NCBI GenBank assembly: GCA_050741915.1
Contig: JBOGEX010000015.1
Coordinates: forward strand, 1-64,000
Length of the DNA stretch: 64,000 nucleotides
Origin: JACCTH01 sp050741915
Lineage (GTDB): Bacteria > Actinomycetota > Acidimicrobiia > Spongiisociales > ZC4RG35
Direction: 5' to 3'
Of this stretch, positions 1-8,731 are shown one piece after another. The notes beneath the pieces were generated by a model. That model worked only from the letters and a program-made list of their open reading frames with translations. It was not told the DNA's origin and ran no database searches. The translations under genes were made by a program, and so were the position numbers. Within the stretch, counting starts at the first letter, position 1, and each line of letters starts with the position of its first letter.

Positions 1-69
1 GCCGCCACCGGCCCTTGCAACCGAGGGAACCATGACCAGGATCGCTATAAGGAGAAACACTCTTCGCAT
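1..69 (-). CDS. Secreted or membrane protein, N-terminal fragment
   Basis: Only the first 23 codons are in the window, reading leftward off its edge. The start is an ATG (67-69) behind a strong GGAGG ribosome binding site. The visible residues form a classic signal peptide: MRR, then a hydrophobic core (VFLLIAILVMVP) and a small-residue cleavage region (SVARA) followed by Gly-Gly. It is therefore exported or membrane anchored. The mature protein lies outside the window, so no function can be given. Confidence 0.6.
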   Translation of the reverse strand, partial: MRRVFLLIAILVMVPSVARAGGG

Positions 70-218
70 CGGCACCTCCGAGACTCTTTACACCGGAGAC
101 GACCTCGAGGTTCCCAAAGTTCACGCCAACCAGACGGTGTTGACGTTGTCCATTCCGACTGCGTCTACAGCGTGCTTCGCGGCCAGGAGTGCATCCTCAC
201 GGAATTGATTCGAAACGG

Positions 219-400
219 CTCGGCCCTGGCGAGCTCACGGTCGAAATCGTCATCGAGTATTCCCGCTTTGTCCCCGAGCGACTCACGGTCGTCGAAGGGA
301 CGAGGGTCCGCTTCTTGTGGTGAACGGCGACCCGATTCACCAGGGAGCGAAATCGCGTTCGGTCCGGGGTCAGTCGAGTTTCGAGATCGTTTCGGCCCGA
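219..400 (+). pseudogene. Cupredoxin-like domain remnant
   Basis: One frame reads VEIVIEYSRFVPERL followed by TVVEGTRVRF, the pattern of the early beta strands of a cupredoxin-like copper-binding domain, and stops at TGA 321-323. A one-base shift resumes the family-like text VVNGDPIH. No start codon or intact ORF joins the pieces. I read it as a broken gene or an indel-damaged one. Downstream to about 530 no gene is recognisable. The assignment rests on strand-pattern recognition only. Confidence 0.35.
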
Positions 401-529
401 GGAGTGTGACTTTTGCACTGCTGTTCGGCCGACATTCGCGCCGGTTTCAAACCCTGTTCCGGTCTGCCGGGCGATAACAACGTCAGACTCAGTGGCGCTT
501 GCCACCGGGGGTGGTGTCTTTCCACTACG

Positions 530-1759
530 TCAGAAGGACACGTAAGACCGATCGAGGTCGGCGACGTTGGTGGCGCCGATCAGGGCCATCGTCCGCTTCA
601 TGTCGTTGGCGAACATCGTGAGGACGTGGTCGACGCCGGCCTCGCCGATCGCCCCGAGCCCGTAGAGGTATGGTCGACCCGCCATGACTGCATTGGCCCC
701 GAGGGCGAGGGCCTTGACGATGTCGCTGCCGCGCCGCACGCCACCGTCGCAGATGATTTCGATATGCCCACCAACCGCATCGACGATGGGGGCCAGCAGG
801 TCGAGCGCGGCTGGCGCCGAGTCGAGCTGACGGCCGCCGTGGTTCGAAATGGCAATGGCCTCGATGCCGCTCTCGGCCGCGATCCGCGCATCCTCGACCG
901 ACTGGATGCCCTTGATAACGATCGGTCCCAGCCATTGCTCGCGAAACCACTGGACGTCGCTCCAGGAGAGACCGGGGTCGAACTGCCGGCCGACATACTC
1001 GGCTAGCGAAATCGCGTCGGTTCCGTCTCCGACCCCACGGCCGGAGACGTTCGCGAACAGGATCGGTTCGGAGGTGAGAAAGCGCCAGGTCCAAGAGGGA
1101 TGGATAACGCCATCGATCATCGTGCCGATACCGACCTTGGGCGGCAATTCGAATCCCCGCCGTACATCACGCTCCCGGCGGCCGAACACGGCCGTGTCGA
1201 CAGTGAGGCAAAGCGCCTCAAAGCCCGCGGCCGCGGCACGTCGCACCAGGTTGGCAACGAGTTCGCGATCCTTCCAGACATACACCTGGAACCAGAGCCG
1301 GGAGGCTCCCGTCGCCGCTACCTCTTCGATCGATCGGGTACCCAAAGTCGAAAGGACATAGGGCAGCCCCGCCCGCTGCGCGCCGCGAGCGACGGCAAGC
1401 TCGCCCGCGGGGTGGGCGATACGTGTGAAGCCCGTTGGGGCGAGGACGAGTGGATAAGCAAGCGGCTTGCCGAGCAGGGTCGACGCGATATCGATCCGAC
1501 CTACATCCCGCAGAACTCGTGGCCTAAACGCGATCCGCCGGTAGGCGTCCACGTTGGCTGCAGCGGTGCGTTCGTCCTCGGCGGCGCCGTCGATGTAGTC
1601 GAAGACACCTCTTGGGAGCCGCCGGCGGGCGATAGCGCGCAGATCGGAAACGTTGGCGGCGGCCTGGAGCCGACGCCGGGCGGGTCGCAGCTCGGGCAAT
1701 CGGAACCGAAAAGTGCCGAGCGGGCCGAGCCACCTTCTCCAGTTTTGGCCCTTATTCAC
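530..1759 (-). CDS. lldD: FMN-dependent L-lactate dehydrogenase / alpha-hydroxy-acid oxidase
   Basis: A 409-residue protein of the FMN-dependent alpha-hydroxy-acid dehydrogenase family, which oxidises L-lactate to pyruvate. Visible signatures are RLPRGVFDYIDGAAEDE near residue 50 (family N-terminal motif), the FMN-pocket segment WFQVYVWKD near 156-164, a Lys in VIKG (about 283), and the catalytic block SNHGGRQLD with His307 and Arg310. The start is GTG with a weak upstream site. It is transcribed divergently from the rhamnose operon, with 71 bp between the starts. Rhamnose breakdown yields L-lactaldehyde, whose oxidation gives lactate, so a role at the end of that pathway is a reasonable inference. 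A related 2-hydroxy-acid substrate cannot be excluded. Confidence 0.88.
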   Translation of the reverse strand: MNKGQNWRRWLGPLGTFRFRLPELRPARRRLQAAANVSDLRAIARRRLPRGVFDYIDGAAEDERTAAANVDAYRRIAFRPRVLRDVGRIDIASTLLGKPLAYPLVLAPTGFTRIAHPAGELAVARGAQRAGLPYVLSTLGTRSIEEVAATGASRLWFQVYVWKDRELVANLVRRAAAAGFEALCLTVDTAVFGRRERDVRRGFELPPKVGIGTMIDGVIHPSWTWRFLTSEPILFANVSGRGVGDGTDAISLAEYVGRQFDPGLSWSDVQWFREQWLGPIVIKGIQSVEDARIAAESGIEAIAISNHGGRQLDSAPAALDLLAPIVDAVGGHIEIICDGGVRRGSDIVKALALGANAVMAGRPYLYGLGAIGEAGVDHVLTMFANDMKRTMALIGATNVADLDRSYVSF

Positions 1760-1802
1760 TGCTGCTTCCGTTCTTGAGAAATTTTCGCAATGTCAAGGCG
1801 TC

Positions 1803-1828
1803 GTGTAAATTCTTGTGATATGTTACAC
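1803..1828. promoter_or_regulatory. Putative operator/promoter of the rhamnose operon
   Basis: An inverted repeat GTGTAA-N14-TTACAC lies between lldD and rhaT and ends two bases before the rhaT ATG. A TATGTT hexamer (1819-1824) inside it sits six bases before the ATG, and no Shine-Dalgarno is visible, so the rhaT mRNA may be leaderless. The DeoR-family regulator encoded in the operon is the natural candidate to bind here; that is inference. Confidence 0.45.
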
Positions 1829-1830
1829 TG

Positions 1831-3339
1831 ATGAACGCCGGGGAAGCTCGAGAAACGAAGTCCATCTTTTTGGCCAGAGGCATCTCGAAGACCTTCGATG
1901 CCACCAAGGCACTGTCCGACGTCACCTTCGAGTTGTTTCCGGGTGAAGTTCATGGGTTGGTCGGGGAGAACGGGGCGGGGAAATCGACCCTGATCAAAAT
2001 CATGACAGGTATCCATACTCCGGATGCGGGCCACATGCACCTTGCTGACGAAGACTTCCATCCGACCAATTCGGCGCATGCCCAGCGACGGGGCGTGGCG
2101 GCCATTTATCAAGAACCATCGATTTTTCCCGATCTGAGCGTCGCCGAAAACATCTTTGTCGGCCACCAAGACCGGGGATGGATCGTCAACTGGTCGGAGA
2201 TGGCCAACGACGCGAGTGCGATTCTGTCCACGCTTGACATCGATCTCGACCCTCTCCTTCCGGCGTCCGGACTAACGATGGCCGGTCAGCAGGCAGTAGA
2301 GATCGCCAAAGCCATGTCGCTTGATACGAAGGTCTTGATTATGGACGAGCCAACAGCTGCGCTCTCCGCCCACGAAGTGAGCCGGCTTTTTGGGCAGGTT
2401 CGCAGACTCAAGGAACAAGGCGTCGCCATCCTCTTCATCAGTCACCGTTTGGAGGAGCTCTTCGAGATCGCGGATCGCATCTCGGTGTTCCGCGACGGAC
2501 GCCGCATCTCGACGCGGCTAGCGGCCGAGGTGACCGAAGAGTCGTTGGTACGCGAGATGGTTGGCCGCGACCCCTCTGACTTCTTCCACCGGACCGAACA
2601 CCCCCAAGGCGACGTCGCCATTTCGCTCGAATCCCTCGGTCGTAACGGAGTCTTCGATGATGTCTCTTTTGCCGTCAGACAAGGAGAGGTCTTCGGCCTT
2701 GCGGGTCTGGTCGGCTCCGGCCGAACCGACGTCGCGCTGGCGCTCTTCGGAGTGGCGCCACCAGACTCCGGTGTGATCATGCTGAGCGGGAAACCCAGAA
2801 CATTTTCCTCACCGATCGGAGCGCTCGAAGCTGGCATTGCCTATCTGTCCGAAGATCGCCACAAGCTCGGACTCTCTCTTCCGCTCTCGGTCCGGGCCAA
2901 CATCACTCTGGCGACATTAAAGAGATACACCCGCCGCTTTGGCCTTCTTGATGAACGGCATGAAGAGCGGGACGCACAAGCCCTCCGCCAACAGCTGCAG
3001 ATCCACGCTCCCCACCTTTCGACGCAGGTCGGCCACCTTTCGGGTGGGAATCAGCAAAAGACGATGCTGGGGAAGTGGCTCAACGCCCAACCCAAGGTTT
3101 TGATCCTCGACGAGCCGACCAGAGGAATCGATGTCGGGGCGAAGGCCGAGGTGCATCGCTTCATCGACGAGCTCGCCCGTGCCGGCATGGCCATCATCCT
3201 GATCTCTTCCGATCTACCGGAAGTCCTCGCCATGAGCGACCGGGTTGGTGTAATGAGGGAAGGGCGCCTCGTTGCGATCTTCGACCGTAGCGAGGCTTCG
3301 TCGGAGAACGTGATGACTATGGCGGTAGGGGCGCAATGA
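1831..3339 (+). CDS. rhaT: Rhamnose ABC transporter, ATP-binding protein
   Basis: A 502-residue sugar ABC ATPase of the RbsA/RhaT (CUT2) type with two fused nucleotide-binding domains. The first has Walker A GENGAGKST near residue 48 and Walker B LIMDEPTAALS. The second has the degenerate P-loop usual in this family (GLVGSGR), signature LSGGNQQK and Walker B LILDEPTRGID. It powers import through RhaP and RhaQ. The gene is first in the operon; its TGA overlaps the rhaP start (ATGA). Family membership is certain. Rhamnose specificity comes from the neighbouring isomerase, kinase, aldolase and mutarotase. The symbol follows rhizobial rhaT and is unrelated to the E. coli symporter RhaT. Confidence 0.9.
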   Translation: MNAGEARETKSIFLARGISKTFDATKALSDVTFELFPGEVHGLVGENGAGKSTLIKIMTGIHTPDAGHMHLADEDFHPTNSAHAQRRGVAAIYQEPSIFPDLSVAENIFVGHQDRGWIVNWSEMANDASAILSTLDIDLDPLLPASGLTMAGQQAVEIAKAMSLDTKVLIMDEPTAALSAHEVSRLFGQVRRLKEQGVAILFISHRLEELFEIADRISVFRDGRRISTRLAAEVTEESLVREMVGRDPSDFFHRTEHPQGDVAISLESLGRNGVFDDVSFAVRQGEVFGLAGLVGSGRTDVALALFGVAPPDSGVIMLSGKPRTFSSPIGALEAGIAYLSEDRHKLGLSLPLSVRANITLATLKRYTRRFGLLDERHEERDAQALRQQLQIHAPHLSTQVGHLSGGNQQKTMLGKWLNAQPKVLILDEPTRGIDVGAKAEVHRFIDELARAGMAIILISSDLPEVLAMSDRVGVMREGRLVAIFDRSEASSENVMTMAVGAQ

Positions 3340-4424
3340 CGAGCGCAGTCGCTTCCGCCCCTCGCGCCGGCGCCAGACTTCGCCCCGAGCGGGTCAAGGA
3401 GCTCATCCTGCTCGGGATCATCGCCCTCTCGGTGGTCGTGTTCGGTTCCTTGGTGGAGGGCTACTTGAGCGGGCGCTTCTTCAATCGCGTCACCACGAGC
3501 GTGGTGATCGTGGCAATCCTCGCCGCCGCTCAATGCCTAGTCATCATCAGTCGCAACATCGACCTTTCCGTCGGTTCGATAGTGGGGGTAGCGGCATATC
3601 TGACCGGCGACTTCCTGGCTGCAAACCCGTCGGTTGGACCTTTTCTGGCGATGGTCCTCGCCGGCTTCGTCGGTGCGGTGCTGGGCGCCGTGAACGGACT
3701 CCTGGTCGCCTACGGCCGCGTGCCCGCAATCATCGTGACTCTCGGCACCCTGGCCTTGTTTCGCACTCTTCTAAGTCTCTATTCAGGTGGTGCCAACGTC
3801 CTCGCGGGCTCTTTGCCCTCGTGGGTACTGGAGTTCAACCAGGTAACCGTGGTTAGTGGCGGAGGCTTCGACCTGCGGCTGGTGTTTCTCATCGCCGTCA
3901 TCGTGGCGGTTGCATTGCAACTGGTGCTCGGTCGCCTGCGTGGGGGCCGCCGGCTCTATGCCATCGGTTCCAATCCGGAAGCCGCCGCCCAAGCTGGGCT
4001 CTCAGTGCCGCGGTTGGTGTTTTGGACCTTTGTGGGATCGGGGGCGCTTGCCGGGCTCGCGGGATTCATGTTCCTGGTCCGAGCCGGGACGATCAGTGCC
4101 ACGGCCGGAGGAGGGCTGGAACTGGAAGCGGTGGCGGCCGCGGTCGTGGGAGGAGTCAGCATTCTTGGAGGGTCGGGAACGATGGTCGGCGCCTTTCTCG
4201 GGGCAATCCTGATCGACACCCTCAAGTTGAGCTTGGTGCGGGTGCCGGAGGTAAGCGAGTTCTGGCGTGACGCCGCCCTTGGCATCCTGATTCTCGGGGC
4301 GGTCGTGCTCGACAGCTCGCTGCAACGGCGCTTCACCCGTCGCTCGTCGGCCCAAGCCAGGCAGACTGCCGAGCCGCCACGTGTCTTGGGCGACCCGCTC
4401 GGATCCGGAGCCGCCGATGCGTAA
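3336..4424 (+). CDS. rhaP: Rhamnose ABC transporter permease
   Basis: A 362-residue CUT2-family sugar permease with about ten hydrophobic segments. The family-typical segment ISRNIDLSVGSIVG appears near residue 70, and GGVSILGGSGTMVGA (EAA-like loop region) near 275. It forms half of the membrane channel with RhaQ. The ATG overlaps the rhaT stop, which implies translational coupling. The C-terminus is a charged cytoplasmic tail extending past the family core. Translation of rhaQ starts inside this gene's last codons. Confidence 0.9.
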   Translation: MTSAVASAPRAGARLRPERVKELILLGIIALSVVVFGSLVEGYLSGRFFNRVTTSVVIVAILAAAQCLVIISRNIDLSVGSIVGVAAYLTGDFLAANPSVGPFLAMVLAGFVGAVLGAVNGLLVAYGRVPAIIVTLGTLALFRTLLSLYSGGANVLAGSLPSWVLEFNQVTVVSGGGFDLRLVFLIAVIVAVALQLVLGRLRGGRRLYAIGSNPEAAAQAGLSVPRLVFWTFVGSGALAGLAGFMFLVRAGTISATAGGGLELEAVAAAVVGGVSILGGSGTMVGAFLGAILIDTLKLSLVRVPEVSEFWRDAALGILILGAVVLDSSLQRRFTRRSSAQARQTAEPPRVLGDPLGSGAADA

Positions 4425-5406
4425 CTGGGTTCGTGAACACCGTTGGGAGTCGTTGCTCCTCCTAGTCCTGTTCGTCACCGTGGTGGTGAATGTTTTGCTG
4501 TCGCCGGTCTATCTCGGCGTGGGCAACTTCATCAATCTCTTCTGGCTGTCGGCCGAGAAGATCATCCTCGTCACCGTGATGGCCTTCATCATCATCAACG
4601 GCGAGATCGATCTCTCGGTGGCGTCGGTGATGGGCTTTGCGGCCGCGGTAATGGCGACGTTGCACGCTTCGGGTGCGTCGTTCTTCCTTGCCATCCTCGC
4701 CGGACTGGCGGCGGGGGTCTTTGCCGGACTCCTGCAGGGTTTGGTGGTCACGCGCTTTGGACTGCCCAGCCTGGTGGTGACCTTGGCCGGGCTGATCGGT
4801 TTCAGGGGTGCGGCGCGTGTGCTGCTCGAAGACAGGTCGGTCGGGGATTTCCCCGGCTGGTTCGACCAGCTGGGGCAAACAACTCTGGTCGGGCCATTTC
4901 CGGTCGCCCTCATCATCTTCTTCGTAGCCCTCGCGATCGGCTGGGTACTCCTCGAGAAAAGCGCCTTCGGCCGCAAGGTCTACGTGATCGGTAACAGCGC
5001 AGAGGTGGCTCGTTACTCGGGGATCAAAGTTGCCAGCCTGAAGCTGCGGCTCTTCATGATCTCCGGCTTGGTGGCGGCGCTGGCCGGCATCCTCTTTGCC
5101 GCTCGCCTCGGCTCGGTTCGGGGAAGTCTGGCCGAGTTTTTCGAACTCGACATCATCACGATGGTGTTGCTCGGGGGAGTGAGCATCTTTGGCGGTTCCG
5201 GCTCGATGCTGGGAGTGGCCTTGGCCATCTTCACAGTCCTCAACATTCGCAACGGGCTCGGGCTGGCAAACGTCGACGGAATCATTCAAACGGGAGTCAT
5301 TGGTCTTCTCCTGATCGGATCTGTCCTGGTCCCGAATTTGGCCCAGAGGCTTCGTTCGGGCAGGCGAATCCGTCAAATCGCTCATGGCCCACCGACTACC
5401 GGCTGA
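4417..5406 (+). CDS. rhaQ: Rhamnose ABC transporter permease, second subunit
   Basis: A 329-residue CUT2 permease paralogous to RhaP, with the same signatures (NGEIDLSVASVMG near residue 60; GGVSIFGGSGSMLG near 260). I chose the ATG at 4417, preceded by GGAG and overlapping the rhaP stop, over an upstream in-frame GTG at 4381 that would add 12 non-conserved residues inside rhaP. It pairs with RhaP as a heterodimeric pore served by RhaT and the binding protein RhaS. Confidence 0.88.
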   Translation: MRNWVREHRWESLLLLVLFVTVVVNVLLSPVYLGVGNFINLFWLSAEKIILVTVMAFIIINGEIDLSVASVMGFAAAVMATLHASGASFFLAILAGLAAGVFAGLLQGLVVTRFGLPSLVVTLAGLIGFRGAARVLLEDRSVGDFPGWFDQLGQTTLVGPFPVALIIFFVALAIGWVLLEKSAFGRKVYVIGNSAEVARYSGIKVASLKLRLFMISGLVAALAGILFAARLGSVRGSLAEFFELDIITMVLLGGVSIFGGSGSMLGVALAIFTVLNIRNGLGLANVDGIIQTGVIGLLLIGSVLVPNLAQRLRSGRRIRQIAHGPPTTG

Positions 5407-5470
5407 AGGAGGTCCGAGAGAACTTGAGACGCACCGCGAGCAGAAAAGGAACAAGAAAGGAAGGGAAATA

Positions 5471-6613
5471 GTGAAACAACGAACTCTGGTCGGGCTCTTC
5501 TGCGCCCTGGCCCTGGTGGTCGCCGCCTGCGGCGGCGGAGGCGGCGCCACGACCACCGCCAGCCCCACGACCGCAGACGAGACCACGACCACCAGTGGAG
5601 AAACGACCACAACCGCAGCGGAGCAAACCACCACATCACAAGGGACCGCAGAGGGCCCCGTGGAGATAGCCGCCGGCGAGTCGATCTCGGCGACATTCTT
5701 GCCGAAATGCACAAACATCGCCGTGTTCCCGCAGGCGAATGAAGGAGCGATAGAAGCGGCGGAGGAGCTTGGGTCCGAGCCCGCCGAGTTCGTAGGTCCG
5801 GCCGACTGCGGCGACGCCACCGGTCAGATCGAGTTCATGTCCAACGCCGTCACCCAGGTCGTCGACGCGATCATGGTGTCGAACAATGCCGGTGACGAGT
5901 TGGCGCCTTCCGCCCAGGCCGCGGCCGACGCTGGAATTCCGGTGGTGAGCTGGGACTCCCCGATCCCTTCGGCTGAAGGCGAGAGTGTCTTCGTCGCACA
6001 GGTGGACTTCGATGAAACCGGACAGGTCATGGCCGACATGGCCCTTGAGATCCTCGGAGAGGACGGGGGCCAGTTCGCCATCCTTTCGGCCACTCCCGAG
6101 GCAGCCAACCAGAACGCCTGGATCGCCGCCATGGAAGAGGCGCTCCAAGGCGACGCTTACGCCAGCTTGGAGCTCGTGGACACCGTCTACGGCAACGATG
6201 TAGCGGAGGACTCGGTCAACCAAGCTTTGGCTTTGGTCGACTCGCATCCAGACCTCGAGCTGATCATGGCTCCGACGACGGTTGGCATTGTGGCCGCGGC
6301 GCAGGCGATGACCCAAGAGGGTCTGTGCGAACAGGTCAAAGTGTCTGGCTTGGGTCTTCCCGATGAGATGCGGGAATACACCCTGAGTGGATGCGCCCCG
6401 CAGTTCGCGCTGTGGAGCTTTGTCGACCTCGGCTATCTGGCCTACTACGTGGCTTACGGGCTGGCGACGGGCCAGATCGAAGCGGTCGAAGGACAGCAGT
6501 TCGTCGCCGGACGGATGGGCGAGTACGAGATCACGGCGGATCCGACCCGCGATGCAGGCCTGCGCGTGCTGATGGGACCGTTCACCGTCTACAACGCCGA
6601 CAACGTCGGCTGA
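5471..6613 (+). CDS. rhaS: Rhamnose-binding lipoprotein of the ABC transporter
   Basis: A 380-residue periplasmic-binding-protein-like lipoprotein (type I sugar-binding fold). The chosen start is GTG 5471, which places a perfect lipoprotein signal (KQR, hydrophobic core, lipobox VVAAC) at the N-terminus; an upstream in-frame ATG would bury it. After the Cys a Gly- and Thr-rich linker leads to the binding domain, with the family-like VSNNAGDELAP and PVVSWDSP segments. It would be lipid-anchored outside the membrane and deliver rhamnose to RhaPQ. The symbol follows rhizobial usage and is not the E. coli AraC regulator RhaS. Confidence 0.88.
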   Translation: MKQRTLVGLFCALALVVAACGGGGGATTTASPTTADETTTTSGETTTTAAEQTTTSQGTAEGPVEIAAGESISATFLPKCTNIAVFPQANEGAIEAAEELGSEPAEFVGPADCGDATGQIEFMSNAVTQVVDAIMVSNNAGDELAPSAQAAADAGIPVVSWDSPIPSAEGESVFVAQVDFDETGQVMADMALEILGEDGGQFAILSATPEAANQNAWIAAMEEALQGDAYASLELVDTVYGNDVAEDSVNQALALVDSHPDLELIMAPTTVGIVAAAQAMTQEGLCEQVKVSGLGLPDEMREYTLSGCAPQFALWSFVDLGYLAYYVAYGLATGQIEAVEGQQFVAGRMGEYEITADPTRDAGLRVLMGPFTVYNADNVG

Positions 6614-6625
6614 GAAACTGAGACT

Positions 6626-6650
6626 CTGGGCTCGGAGTTTCCGAGCCCAG
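6626..6650 (+). terminator. Stem-loop between rhaS and rhaD
   Basis: A perfect 11-bp inverted repeat (CTGGGCTCGGA / TCCGAGCCCAG) with a 3-base loop lies 12 bases after the rhaS stop. It lacks a following T-run, so it is more likely an mRNA-stabilising or partial-termination hairpin than a full terminator. Such structures often let the binding protein be expressed above the downstream enzymes. Confidence 0.55.
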
Positions 6651-6672
6651 GGGGTCCCTTGGATAGAAAACT

Positions 6673-8721
6673 ATGAAATCTCGAGAATTGCCCGAGCCGG
6701 CCGAACAACTGCTTGAACGCTCCAACCGCCTTGGCTCAGATCGACGCAACACGAACTACGGAGGTGGCAACACCTCCGCCAAAGGGGTGCTCACCGACCC
6801 GGCCACGGGCGAGGACGTCGAGGTCATGTGGGTCAAGGGTTCGGGCGGCGACCTAGGAACCCTCAACGCAGGCGGCTTGGCAGCTATTCGCCTGAAAGAG
6901 CTGCGTGGGCTGGAGGATCGTTATCAAGGCGTCGAACACGAAGACGAGATGCATCAACTCCTCGATTACTGCCTCTTCGGTTCAGGCGGGGCTGCTCCCA
7001 GCATCGACACGTCCTCGCACGGGCTGTTGCGACCCGCCCACGTCGACCATCTCCACCCCGACTCGATCATCGCCATCGCCGCCGCCGAGGCCTCAGAGGA
7101 ACTGACTAAACGCTGCTTCGGCGACGAAGTCGGATGGCTTCCGTGGCGCCGGCCCGGTTTCCAGCTAGCGCTCGATCAGGAAAGATTGCGACGAGAGCGA
7201 CCGGACCTGAAGGGCATAGTGCTCGGGGGCCACGGCCTAACCACTTGGGCCGACTCATCCGACGAGTGCGAACGCAGAAGCTTGGAACTGATCCGGCGAG
7301 CAGCCGAGTTCCTGGCGAAGGAGGGCCGGCCGGAGCCGCTAGGCGCCCTTCGACCAGGTTTCGAGCCGCTGCCAACAGCAGATCGTCACCAACAAGCTGC
7401 GCGGCTGGCGCCGGTCCTACGCGGTCTGGCGAGCAATGACAGCAGAGTTGTCGGTCGTTTCTTCGCCGACGATCTGGTCGTCGACTTCATCGGTCGGGAG
7501 GCGGCGCCACGAGTCGTTCCGCTAGGCACCTCCTGTCCCGATCATCTCCTTCGCACCAAGGTCCGTCCACTGCATCTTGATCTACCGGGTGGTGCTCCGC
7601 TCGAGCAGAAGATCGATCGTGTGCGAGTGCTGCACCAGGCATACCGCGGGGAGTACGAGGCCTATTACCGCCGCTATGCCGACGAGTCGACACCGCCAAT
7701 GCGGGGCGCCGACCCCGCCATCTTTCTCATCCCGGGAGTGGGGATGTTCAGTTTCGGCTCCGATAGCCAAACCGCCCGGATCGCGGGCGAGTTCTATATC
7801 AACGCCATCAATGTCATCAGTGGCGCAGAAGCCGTTTCGAGCTACAGCCCGGTCTCCGAAGAGGAGAGGTTCCGAGTCGAGTACTGGATGCTCGAAGAGC
7901 TGAAGCTCCGCCGCCGGCCGGCTCCGAAGCCATTGACCGGAAGGGTGGCGCTGGTGACAGGGGGAGCGTCGGGAATCGGCCTCGCCATATGCCGGAGATT
8001 CGTCGAAGCCGGAGCGGTCGTCGTCGTGCTGGATCTGAAGGCAGAGCCGGCGCAAGCGGCCGCAGAGACATTGGGATCGGGCGACAACGCTCTGGGCGTT
8101 GCTGCCGACGTCAGCGATCCAGCCGCGGTCAAGGCGGCGATCGATCGAGCCGTGGTCGCCTTCGGCGGCCTCGACATCGTCGTCAACAACGCCGGCTTGT
8201 CGCTCTCGAGAAGTCTCTTCGAGACCAGTGAGTTGGACTGGGACCGGCAGCACGATGTCATGGCCAAGGGATCCTTTCTTGTATCGAAGCACGCGGCCGA
8301 GGCGATGATCGCCCAGGGCATCGGGGGCGACATCATCTACGTGGTTAGCAAGAATGCCGTGGTGGCCGGGCCCAACAACCTGGCCTACGGCTCGGCGAAG
8401 GCAAGCCAGGCTCACCAGGTTCGTCTGTTGGCCGCCGAGTTGGGAGAGCACGGGATCAGGGTCAATGGCATCAATCCCGATGGCGTCGTCCAGGGCTCGG
8501 GGATCTTTGCAGGCGGGTGGGGAGCCGACCGAGCCAAGGTCTACGGAGTGCCCGAAGAAGAGCTGGGCCGCTATTACGCCGGTCGAACTCTGCTCAAGCG
8601 AGAAGTTCTGCCCGAACACGTCGCCGACGCTGCGTTTGTGTTGACAGGTGGTGCTCTCAGTCAGACCACCGGTCTCATCATCCCTGTCGATAGCGGTGTG
8701 GCTTCGGCCTTTCTCCGCTGA
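6673..8721 (+). CDS. rhaD: Bifunctional rhamnulose-1-phosphate aldolase / short-chain dehydrogenase
   Basis: A 682-residue fusion. Residues 1 to about 400 are a class II aldolase domain of the RhaD-like type (NYGGGNTSAKG near 23, VKGSGGDLGT near 57), expected to split L-rhamnulose 1-phosphate into DHAP and L-lactaldehyde. Residues from about 420 are an SDR domain with the NAD(P)-binding motif TGGASGIG, NNAG, and the catalytic YGSAK. The SDR half matches the lactaldehyde dehydrogenase partner (RhaW-like) of known RhaEW fusions, so it probably converts the aldehyde product. It follows rhaS after a hairpin and precedes rhaI by 10 bp. The exact redox direction of the SDR half is inferred. Confidence 0.88.
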   Translation: MKSRELPEPAEQLLERSNRLGSDRRNTNYGGGNTSAKGVLTDPATGEDVEVMWVKGSGGDLGTLNAGGLAAIRLKELRGLEDRYQGVEHEDEMHQLLDYCLFGSGGAAPSIDTSSHGLLRPAHVDHLHPDSIIAIAAAEASEELTKRCFGDEVGWLPWRRPGFQLALDQERLRRERPDLKGIVLGGHGLTTWADSSDECERRSLELIRRAAEFLAKEGRPEPLGALRPGFEPLPTADRHQQAARLAPVLRGLASNDSRVVGRFFADDLVVDFIGREAAPRVVPLGTSCPDHLLRTKVRPLHLDLPGGAPLEQKIDRVRVLHQAYRGEYEAYYRRYADESTPPMRGADPAIFLIPGVGMFSFGSDSQTARIAGEFYINAINVISGAEAVSSYSPVSEEERFRVEYWMLEELKLRRRPAPKPLTGRVALVTGGASGIGLAICRRFVEAGAVVVVLDLKAEPAQAAAETLGSGDNALGVAADVSDPAAVKAAIDRAVVAFGGLDIVVNNAGLSLSRSLFETSELDWDRQHDVMAKGSFLVSKHAAEAMIAQGIGGDIIYVVSKNAVVAGPNNLAYGSAKASQAHQVRLLAAELGEHGIRVNGINPDGVVQGSGIFAGGWGADRAKVYGVPEEELGRYYAGRTLLKREVLPEHVADAAFVLTGGALSQTTGLIIPVDSGVASAFLR

Positions 8722-8731
8722 AGGAGCCCTG

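Noticed and set aside
4462..5820. A 452-residue leftward frame opposite rhaQ and rhaS
   Set aside because: It is the mirror of two well-supported transporter genes and has low-complexity Asp/Gln/His-rich text.
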